DNA from: Frankia alni ACN14a
GTDB taxonomy: Bacteria; Actinomycetota; Actinomycetes; Frankiales; Frankiaceae
Assembly (NCBI RefSeq): GCF_000058485.1
Contig: NC_008278.1
Coordinates: forward strand, 4,768,962 to 4,832,961
Direction of reading: 5' to 3'
Length of the DNA: 64,000 nt
Shown here: in pieces, positions 1 to 6,187 of the stretch
Layout of the letters: every line of letters starts with the position of its first letter
Numbering within the stretch: position 1 is the stretch's first letter
Notes under the pieces: model-generated
Told to the model about the DNA's origin: nothing
What the model saw: only the letters and a program-made list of their open reading frames with translations
Database searches by the model: none
Translations under genes and position numbers: made by a program

Positions 1-632
1 GGCGCGTCGGAGGCGCCGGCGATCACGATGTCCGCCTCACCGTCGGCGATGAGCTGCGCGCCGTAGCCGACCGCGTCGATGCCGGAGGTGCAGCCGGTGG
101 ACACCACCGACGCCGGGCCGTGCGTGCCGAAGCGGCAGGCGAGCTCCGTGGCCAGGCAGCTCGGGACGAGTGCGTGGTACAGGAAGGAGCTGGCGTAGTG
201 CGGGTCGACCTCCCAGTGGCGGCCCGAGTCGGAGACGACGACGTACTCGTTCTCCAGCCGGGTCGTCGCGCCGACCGCACTGCCCATGCTGACGCCGATG
301 ATCGGGCCGTCCCCGCCCTCGTCGCCGAGGCCGCCGGCGCCGGCCGGGCGCAGGTCCAGGCCGCTGTCCTCGACCGCCTCCAGCGCCGCGGCGAGCGCGA
401 ACTGCACGAAGCGGTCGTTGCGGGCGATCTGCCGGGCGGTCAGCCCGGCCGCCGCCGGATCGAAGTCGCATTCGGCGGCGACCTGGGAGCGGAACTGCGA
501 CGGGTCGAAGAACGACAGCCGCCGGGTCGCCGTGCGTCCGTCGGTCAGCAGCGTCCAGAACTCCTTGCGGTTCACCCCGCCCGGGGCGACCACCCCGATG
601 CCGGTGACCGCGGTCCTCCTCGGTGCGCTCAC
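1..632 (-). CDS. Type II PKS ketosynthase alpha (N-terminal half)
   Basis: This is the beta-ketoacyl synthase alpha subunit of a type II polyketide synthase, which condenses malonyl units on the ACP. About 210 residues are in the window; the C-terminal half, including the two catalytic His, runs off the left edge. The start is GTG, reading MSAPRRTAVTGIGVVAPGG, and it overlaps the upstream cupin stop by GTGA. The nucleophile is Cys about 181 in VSTGCTSGIDAVG, so this is a condensing alpha subunit and not the Gln-containing chain-length factor. The chain-length factor is not visible and would be expected just off the left edge. The ACP, aromatase and cyclase genes upstream in the same orientation support the assignment. 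Confidence 0.93.
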   Translation of the reverse strand, partial: MSAPRRTAVTGIGVVAPGGVNRKEFWTLLTDGRTATRRLSFFDPSQFRSQVAAECDFDPAAAGLTARQIARNDRFVQFALAAALEAVEDSGLDLRPAGAGGLGDEGGDGPIIGVSMGSAVGATTRLENEYVVVSDSGRHWEVDPHYASSFLYHALVPSCLATELACRFGTHGPASVVSTGCTSGIDAVGYGAQLIADGEADIVIAGASDA

Positions 633-1159
633 CGTCTGGCCCCGGCGGACAGGGCGTCGGCGATGTGGGCGGTGTCGGCGGTGTCGGCGGTGTCGGCGGT
701 GACGGTGACGGTGTGGGCGTGGGGGCCCGACTGGATGATCGGGGCGTGCGGCGCGTCCGGGTTCAGCACCGCCTCGGTGTCGACGTGGCCGAGGTCGGGA
801 CGGGGCGCCAGTGGGCTGAGGTGGAAGACCAGGAACGCGGTCTCGTCGCCCGTGTTGACGATGCGATGGCGCATGCCGATCGGGATGCACACGCCGTGGT
901 CGGCGCCCAGGACCTGGTGCTCACCGTCCAGCCGGGCGGTGACGAGGCCGCGCACGCAGTAGAGGAACTCCTCCGAGTAGGGGTGCCAGTGCTCGGTGAC
1001 GACCTCGCCGGGCTCGAGGGTGAGCGTGCCGAGGAAGCCGGTGGTCGAGCCGACGGTCGCCGGGGAGAGCAGGGCACGGATGTCCCCGCCGCGGCGCCGG
1101 TTGGGCGCGATGTCGTGGATGCAGAGAACCTTCGGGGTCGTCGTCACTGGAGCTGCCAT
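629..1159 (-). CDS. Cupin-domain protein of the PKS cluster
   Basis: 176-residue single-cupin protein. The barrel motif is visible: EHWHPYSEEFLYCVRG supplies metal-ligand His and Glu residues, and GMRHRIVNTGD supplies the second cupin motif. Small cupins of this kind sit in spore-pigment-type clusters (whiE ORFII and relatives), where they are thought to help cyclisation or oxidation of the polyketide; the exact reaction is not established. The stop overlaps the ketosynthase GTG, so the two are translationally coupled. The C-terminus carries a TADTADTADTAH stretch from a short DNA repeat near 660-700. The ATG at 1159 is chosen because longer in-frame extension would run into the aromatase gene. 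Confidence 0.85.
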   Translation of the reverse strand: MAAPVTTTPKVLCIHDIAPNRRRGGDIRALLSPATVGSTTGFLGTLTLEPGEVVTEHWHPYSEEFLYCVRGLVTARLDGEHQVLGADHGVCIPIGMRHRIVNTGDETAFLVFHLSPLAPRPDLGHVDTEAVLNPDAPHAPIIQSGPHAHTVTVTADTADTADTAHIADALSAGARR

Positions 1160-1173
1160 CGGTCGCGTCCTCC

Positions 1174-1668
1174 TCAGACCTGTTCCGGCACGGCCACGGC
1201 GAGCGGGGCGGGCCGCGCGGCCGCGGCGGCCCGCTCGACCTTGTCCCGGATCACGGCCATCTCCCGGGCGGTGTTGGTGTTGATCCGGGCGGTCATCTGC
1301 TCGTCGTTGAGCGGCGCCGCCGGGCGCATGTGGAAGTCCTGCACCCAGCGCATCCGGGTACCGGTGCCCTCCGGGGTGTAGGTCCAGTGGATGTGCATGT
1401 ACTCGAACGGCCCGGTCTCGACGCGGTAGGCGCGGACCTGCCGGTTCACCGGGTCGAGCGTCCGTTCCGACACCCAGCTCCACGCCGTTCCGTTCTCGTC
1501 CGGGTGCATGGTGAGCCGGAACTTGAAGGTATTCCCGTTGCTCTCGATGATGTCCACCGACGCGTACTCCGTGAACAGGTCGGGCCACGTGGGCAGATCG
1601 TTGGTGATGGTCCAGACCGTGTCGATGTCGGCGTCGATCAGAATCGAGTTGTCGGTATGCCCACTCAC
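1174..1668 (-). CDS. SRPBCC polyketide aromatase/cyclase
   Basis: 164-residue protein of the START-like SRPBCC fold. It begins with the usual helix-grip opening DNSILIDADIDTVWTITNDLPTWPDLF and has the WVQDFHMRP strand near residue 108. Family members such as TcmN N-terminal domain and WhiE ORFVI bind the nascent poly-beta-ketone and set the first ring. It lies 14 bp upstream of the cupin gene and 79 bp downstream of the ACP gene, all on the minus strand. It is a mono-domain version at normal length. The ring specificity cannot be read from the sequence by eye. Confidence 0.88.
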   Translation of the reverse strand: MSGHTDNSILIDADIDTVWTITNDLPTWPDLFTEYASVDIIESNGNTFKFRLTMHPDENGTAWSWVSERTLDPVNRQVRAYRVETGPFEYMHIHWTYTPEGTGTRMRWVQDFHMRPAAPLNDEQMTARINTNTAREMAVIRDKVERAAAAARPAPLAVAVPEQV

Positions 1669-1747
1669 GGCTACTCCCCGGTTTTGTGAAGGAAATCCGG
1701 ATGCGGATCGAGAATCGGCGGCCGGCGGGTCCGCGCGCCCGGCGAAA

Positions 1748-2005
1748 TCAGACCGTTTCGCGCTCGCCCAGCGCGGCGTTCACGGTGTCGAGAATCTCGG
1801 CGAGGGTGTAGTCGTCGGGCATCTCGGCCGGCAGGTCCACCCCGAAGGCGCCGACCACCTCCGCCGAAAGCTGGAGGTAGGCCAGCGAGTCCAGGCCGAT
1901 GTCCAGGAACGTCACGGCCAGGTCGGTGGGGCGGTCCTCCGGGGGCAGCCCGGCCTGCTCGACGAGAAAGTCGAGCAGGGCGTCGGCCGTCCACTGCTGG
2001 GGCAT
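1748..2005 (-). CDS. Type II PKS acyl carrier protein
   Basis: 85-residue acyl carrier protein. The phosphopantetheine attachment motif is DIGLDSLAYLQL with the modified Ser at about residue 40; the rest is the usual acidic four-helix domain. It carries the growing polyketide for the ketosynthase, aromatase and cyclase encoded alongside. The ATG at 2005 follows a GAGGAG ribosome-binding site at good spacing; longer in-frame extension to 2221 has no family resemblance. About 490 bp separate it from the cyclase gene upstream, more than the other spacings in this operon. Confidence 0.93.
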   Translation of the reverse strand: MPQQWTADALLDFLVEQAGLPPEDRPTDLAVTFLDIGLDSLAYLQLSAEVVGAFGVDLPAEMPDDYTLAEILDTVNAALGERETV

Positions 2006-2491
2006 GTCACGATCTCCTCGGGTTGGTGCAGATGGGATCGATGGGAAGGTCGTCGTCATGTTTGTGCCGGGATCCGCCGCGGGCAGCGAGCCGGCGGGCG
2101 ACGGTAGGCGACGGCGGGTAGCGACGAGTAACAGAAAGTGACGGCAGGCGACAGCGACCGGCAGCGTTGGCGGTCCCGGGCGCCAGGCAGCAACCCCGGC
2201 GGAGCAGGCGGTTACGCGCATTCGGGTGGCCGGCGCGGCGCGCCCGCCGCGCCGGCGTTACCGGGGCAGGTCGAGGCGGCCCTGGGCACCGCGGCGATCG
2301 CGGGCCCGGAGGGACGTCATGGCGGCACGGGTCGGGTCGGGTCGAGACGGGTCGGCGAGACCGGCCGGTGCGGATCCGCCAGCGCCAGCCGGGCCGGCGT
2401 GCGGATCAGGTCTCGGCGGCGCACGCCCCTCGCGGGGGGCAGGCCGGGGCCGCGGGTGACCGATGCCCGCGGCGCTGTGGACCCGGGCCGG

Positions 2492-2866
2492 TCAGCCGGC
2501 CGACCAGTGGTAGAAGCTGCGCGCCATCGCGTCCCGCGGTCCCCGCCAGGTCGCCGGTTCGTAGGCGGTGATGAACTTCTCCAGCTTCGTGTTCACATCG
2601 ACGAACAGCGGATGCCCGCGCACGTCGGAGACGGTCGGCGCGATATCGGCCGGCGCGTCGATGAGATGGAAGTAGAGCCCGTGGAACTCGAACAGCTCGC
2701 GGCGGGTGACGCCGACGATGCCGGGGAGTTCTCCCGCATCGGACTCGGCGAAGGTCTCCGCGACGGCGTCGGCGTCGGCGGGGTTCATTCTCGCCACGAT
2801 CAGCGTGCGGTGCGTCGGCTTTTCCGACGGTGTGGCGGCGGGCTGCGATCCGGCAACTGCGGGCAC
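2492..2866 (-). CDS. TcmI-family polyketide cyclase
   Basis: 124-residue protein of the TcmI/WhiE ORFVII family, small dimeric ferredoxin-like-fold cyclases that close late rings of aromatic polyketides. Diagnostic segments are HRTLIVARMNP near the N-terminus, GVTRRELFEFHGLYFHLID in the middle, and RSFYHW at the C-terminus. I start at GTG 2866 because GAGGAG sits 8 nt upstream; more distal ATG codons would add a basic tail not typical of the family. It is the first gene of the PKS operon visible here, so the operon promoter probably lies in the 577 bp upstream. Confidence 0.87.
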   Translation of the reverse strand: MPAVAGSQPAATPSEKPTHRTLIVARMNPADADAVAETFAESDAGELPGIVGVTRRELFEFHGLYFHLIDAPADIAPTVSDVRGHPLFVDVNTKLEKFITAYEPATWRGPRDAMARSFYHWSAG

Positions 2867-3443
2867 GGAAGGACTCCTCGGGCGGTTTCCAGGAGAGACG
2901 AGCGGCGCGCATGGCGACCTGCGGGCCGGCAGGTCGACGGCACGGTGGATGGCGGACAGACGGACCCGCCGCGGGCCACGCGTGCGCCCGCGCGGCCTGC
3001 GGGGCCCGTCGACGACGGGCGGGCAGGCGGGCACCGACCGACTCGCGACCGCCGGCCGTACCCGCCGACCCCCTGACATTGTCAGTATTCGGCTCATCGA
3101 GAGCATGCGGCCGGGCGCGGCCGGTGTCCTGAGATTGGCCTGGCATCAAGCTGCCCTGGCAACGATGTGCCAACTGACACGCACCCACGCCACAACACCG
3201 CTACAACGATCCGACCGTAGGGCCTTGACCAGCAGGGATATCCCCCAATGCCGGCCCGTCCACGCCCATCCGGAGCGCCCTCGACCGCAGGCCCGGCGAG
3301 AACGCGGCCGCCCCCGTGAGCACTGTCACGTGGGGTCGGCAGCGCCGCCGGGACCGTCGTCACCCGCGAGATCTCGTTGTTCCCCGCCCGAGCCGCACCA
3401 TTCCACTACTTTCCGTAACATCGGCGGGCCGCCGACGACGGGA
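2867..3443. other. Intergenic region upstream of the PKS operon
   Basis: 577 bp between the first PKS gene and the end of the conservon operon, both read leftward. No convincing protein is encoded. The part around 3160-3245 is a little less GC-rich than its surroundings and is the likeliest place for the PKS promoter, but I could not fix a -35/-10 pair. Confidence 0.5.
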
Positions 3444-4580
3444 TCAGAGCCAGCCGCGGCGGGAGGCGAGAGTGCCGGCCTGGAAACGGCTGCGGGCGTC
3501 GAGGCGGGACATCAGGTCCGCGATCATGCGGCGCACGGTGCGCACGGAGACACCGAGATGGCGGGCGGCGGCCTCGTCCTTGACGCCGAGGCTGAGCAGG
3601 CGCAGCAACAGCCGCTCGGTGTCGGAGGGGTCGTCCGCGGACTCCTCGCCGCCGGTCTGCGTCGACCCGCCGCCGAGCGGCTCGGCGATCTCCCAGACCT
3701 GCTCGAACAGGGTGAGCAGGACGGCGGTGAGCTCGGGCGTCCGCACGAGCAGCGTGTGGCCGCCCGTGCCGATGCCGCCGCGGGCCAGCCGGACGAGCCC
3801 GACGCGGCCGTCGATGGTGGTGGCGTCCAGCCGCGGGTCGTCGGTGACGCGCGCGTCGAGGCCGTGCGCGGCCACGGTGCGCACGTAGCCGGCGCCCCGT
3901 TCGTCGAGGCGCAGCGAGCGCGGCAGCACGCTGCGCATCACGACCCCGCGCCGCAGCGCCCGCAGCTCGACCGGCATGACGTCGGCGGACAGCGCCGCCG
4001 ACCAGCCGCGGCGGGTGCGCAGGGTGAGCACCTCTCGCTCGGCCCGGCCGACGAGGGTGAGCAGCTCGGCGCGGGCCTGGTCGACGCCGTCGATGCGCTG
4101 CACCTCGACGGTGTCCGGTCCGGGGCGGCCCTCCAGGTAGTCCGAGACGAAGACGCTCACCTGTGCCCGGGCCCGCACGAGCCGCTCGTGGCGGCGGATG
4201 AGCTGCTCGTGCTGGGCCTGGAGCAGATGGTCCAGGCCGGCCTCGGGATGGACGGCGACGAAGCGTCCGGGCCGGTCCCGGGAGGCCAGCAGCAGGCCGA
4301 GCTCGACCAGCCGGTCGCGGATCCGGCCGACGCCGCCCGCCGGTTCCCCGAGCATCTGCGCCGCCTCGGAGACGCTCAGCGAACCGTGGCGCAGCCAGAG
4401 CCGATAGGCGGACAGCGCGTCGTCGTCCAGACCGAGGATGTCGAGCGCTCGGCCCTTCCCGGGAACCGGCTCGGGAGCCGGATCGTGACCTCCCTGGCGG
4501 GCCGGGGGCGGGGCGGTCGGGCCCACCGCGGGCGGGGCGCTCGTGCTGGTCAGGTCCGAACAGTCGTCCGTGGCGTTCAC
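3444..4580 (-). CDS. Two-HTH regulator (TrmB-like N-terminus, LuxR-type C-terminus)
   Basis: 378-residue probable transcription regulator. Residues about 48-105 look like a TrmB-type winged helix (LSVSEAAQMLGEPAGGVGRIRDRLVELGLL). The centre, about 130-290, resembles the phospholipase-D-like sensor part of TrmB-type proteins. The C-terminus, about 315-370, is a LuxR-type helix-turn-helix (LLRLLSLGVKDEAAARHLGVSVRTVRRMIADLM). No receiver domain is present. Its start overlaps the stop of the conservon GTPase by ATGA, so it is translated as the fifth gene of that operon. It may be the transcriptional output of the conservon; that is inference from position. Confidence 0.8.
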   Translation of the reverse strand: MNATDDCSDLTSTSAPPAVGPTAPPPARQGGHDPAPEPVPGKGRALDILGLDDDALSAYRLWLRHGSLSVSEAAQMLGEPAGGVGRIRDRLVELGLLLASRDRPGRFVAVHPEAGLDHLLQAQHEQLIRRHERLVRARAQVSVFVSDYLEGRPGPDTVEVQRIDGVDQARAELLTLVGRAEREVLTLRTRRGWSAALSADVMPVELRALRRGVVMRSVLPRSLRLDERGAGYVRTVAAHGLDARVTDDPRLDATTIDGRVGLVRLARGGIGTGGHTLLVRTPELTAVLLTLFEQVWEIAEPLGGGSTQTGGEESADDPSDTERLLLRLLSLGVKDEAAARHLGVSVRTVRRMIADLMSRLDARSRFQAGTLASRRGWL

Positions 4581-5287
4581 CCGGACCGCTGCGGCAGGCT
4601 CGGCCGGCCGGCCGACTCGGCGGAGACCACGTCAAGCGCATGGCGGACCAGCGAGACCAGCGACTGGCGGACCGACTCGCGCTGGCGGGCGTCGCAGAAC
4701 ACCACCGGCCGGCGCGGGTCGAGGTCGAGCGCCGCGCGGACGTCCTCGACGCGGTACTCGCGGGCGCCGTCGAAACGGTTCAGTGCGATGAGGAACGGGA
4801 TGTCGCGCTCCTCGAAGTAGTCGATGGCGGGGAAGGAGTCCGCCAGCCGCCGGGTGTCGACGAGCACCACCGCGCCGATCGCGCCGAGGACCAGCTCGTC
4901 CCACATGAACCAGAACCGGTCCTGCCCGGGCGTGCCGAACAGGTAGAGGATGACGCTGTCGATGAGCGTGATCCGCCCGAAGTCCATCGCGACGGTCGTC
5001 GTCGTCTTCGCGCTGACCGAGCTGGTGTCGTCGATGCCGATGCTGGCGGCCGTCATCGCGGCCTCCGTGGTCAACGGTGGGATCTCGCTGACCGCGCCGA
5101 CGAACGTCGTCTTCCCGACGCCGAACCCGCCGGCAATGATGATCTTTACCGGATGGGGCGCCGCCGTCTCGGGCGAGCGCGCCCGGTCGGACCAGGAGCC
5201 CTTGTTGTCGGGCCACGAGCCCTTGTTGTCGGGCCACGAATCCTTGTTGTCGGGCCACGAATCCTTGTTAGAGGGCCTGTAGTCCAT
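4577..5287 (-). CDS. Conservon GTP-binding protein (CvnD-like)
   Basis: 236-residue small GTPase of the conservon D family. The P-loop is GGFGVGKTTFVGAV near residues 53-66 and the switch II region is LFGTPGQDRFWFMWDEL; NRFD acts as the guanine-specificity motif. In Streptomyces the conservon proteins form a membrane complex likened to eukaryotic G-protein systems. The first 35 residues are unusual: a heptad-like DNKGSWP repeat in about four copies, encoded by 21-bp tandem DNA repeats. The start overlaps the DUF742 gene by 20 bp and the end overlaps the regulator gene by 4 bp. Confidence 0.92.
   Translation of the reverse strand: MDYRPSNKDSWPDNKDSWPDNKGSWPDNKGSWSDRARSPETAAPHPVKIIIAGGFGVGKTTFVGAVSEIPPLTTEAAMTAASIGIDDTSSVSAKTTTTVAMDFGRITLIDSVILYLFGTPGQDRFWFMWDELVLGAIGAVVLVDTRRLADSFPAIDYFEERDIPFLIALNRFDGAREYRVEDVRAALDLDPRRPVVFCDARQRESVRQSLVSLVRHALDVVSAESAGRPSLPQRSG
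5201..5284 (-). repeat. 21-bp tandem repeat in the GTPase gene start
   Basis: Three almost identical 21-bp units at 5201-5263 (core ttgttgtcgggccacga) and a diverged fourth to 5284. The period is a multiple of three and encodes the DNKxSWP repeat of the GTPase N-terminus. The distal end also lies within the last codons of the DUF742 gene. Confidence 0.9.
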
Positions 5288-5639
5288 CGAGCACCTTTTC
5301 GATGAGGGCGGCGGAAGGACGGTCGGACGAGCGGACGGGTCGGTTCACCGTGACCAGCCCGGCGTCGAGCATGTCGCCGACGAGAACCCGCACGACGCCG
5401 AGCGGCAGATCCAGCCGCGCCGAGATCTCGACGATCGACTGCACGCGCTGGCAGAGCAGCGCGATCGAGCGCTGCTCCATCTCCAGCGTCGCGCCCATCA
5501 GCCGTCCGTTGGGAGTGGTGGTCACCAGCGCCACCAGCTCCAGCGCCCGGTTGGTGGGCCGGGTCCGACCGCCGGTGACGGCGTAGGGCCGGACGACCGG
5601 ACCCGCATCATCGTCGAACCATTCCTCGTCCTGCGACAT
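5268..5639 (-). CDS. DUF742 protein (CvnC-like)
   Basis: 123-residue DUF742 protein, third member of the conservon. The conserved opening is VVRPYAVTGGRT followed by LVTT and the winged-helix-like segment IVEISARLDLPLGVVRVLVGDMLDAGLV. Members of this family accompany Roadblock and GTPase proteins, and an adaptor role is assumed. The length is normal. Its last 20 bp overlap the GTPase gene, which is consistent with coupled translation. It lies 127 bp after the Roadblock gene, the only real gap in the operon. Confidence 0.92.
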   Translation of the reverse strand: MSQDEEWFDDDAGPVVRPYAVTGGRTRPTNRALELVALVTTTPNGRLMGATLEMEQRSIALLCQRVQSIVEISARLDLPLGVVRVLVGDMLDAGLVTVNRPVRSSDRPSAALIEKVLDGLQAL

Positions 5640-5766
5640 ACCGGTCCTCCTGCCTGAGAGAGCTCCGCCGCCATGACGGTGAGCGTTGCGGTCCGGTCGG
5701 TGCGGGCAGGGGTCGACCGGTGGGCCAGATTCGCGGTCGTACCCCCGTCGACCGCCACGGCGCCGC

Positions 5767-6186
5767 CTACAGCGGCAGCGCGGACTGCATCTGGGCGCGC
5801 AGCTCCGGGGTGAGGAACTCCCCGACCCTGGTCACCAGCAGGGCCATCTCGTAGGCGATGAGGCCGATGTCGGCCCCGGTGCTGGACAGGATCGCCAGGC
5901 ACGAGCCGTCGCCGACCGCCGTGACGAACAGGAAGCCCTGGTCCATCTCGACGATGGTCTGGCGGACACTGCCACCGCCGAAGAACCGGCCCGCGCCGCG
6001 GGCGAGGCTGTTGAACCCGGAGGCGACCGCCGCGAGCTGGTCGGCGGTCGCCCGGTCCATCCCGTAGGACGTCGCGAGCAGCAGACCGTCCGAGGACAGG
6101 GCGATCACGTAGGTGACTTCCGGAACCTTCTTGACGAGGTTGTTGAGCAACCAGCTCATGTTCTCGGACGGCCCCAGCGGACGCAT
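5767..6186 (-). CDS. Roadblock/LC7 protein (CvnB-like)
   Basis: 139-residue Roadblock/LC7 protein. The segment WLLNNLVKKVPEVTYVIALSSDGLLLATS, then ADQLAAVASGFNSLARG, is the typical start of the bacterial family. Roadblock proteins regulate small Ras-like GTPases, and here the partner is the GTPase encoded two genes downstream. The ATG lies 1 nt beyond the histidine kinase stop, so the kinase and this gene are tightly coupled. Length and motifs are normal. Confidence 0.93.
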   Translation of the reverse strand: MRPLGPSENMSWLLNNLVKKVPEVTYVIALSSDGLLLATSYGMDRATADQLAAVASGFNSLARGAGRFFGGGSVRQTIVEMDQGFLFVTAVGDGSCLAILSSTGADIGLIAYEMALLVTRVGEFLTPELRAQMQSALPL

Positions 6187-6187
6187 C

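Noticed and set aside
2867-3443. Possible tRNA gene
   Set aside because: No cloverleaf and no TTCGAATC-like T-loop; the same check was negative in the other large gaps.
3406-4641. A second long frame over the two-HTH regulator gene
   Set aside because: The overlapping frame reads Arg/Pro-rich sequence; the 378-residue frame has clear HTH domains at both ends.
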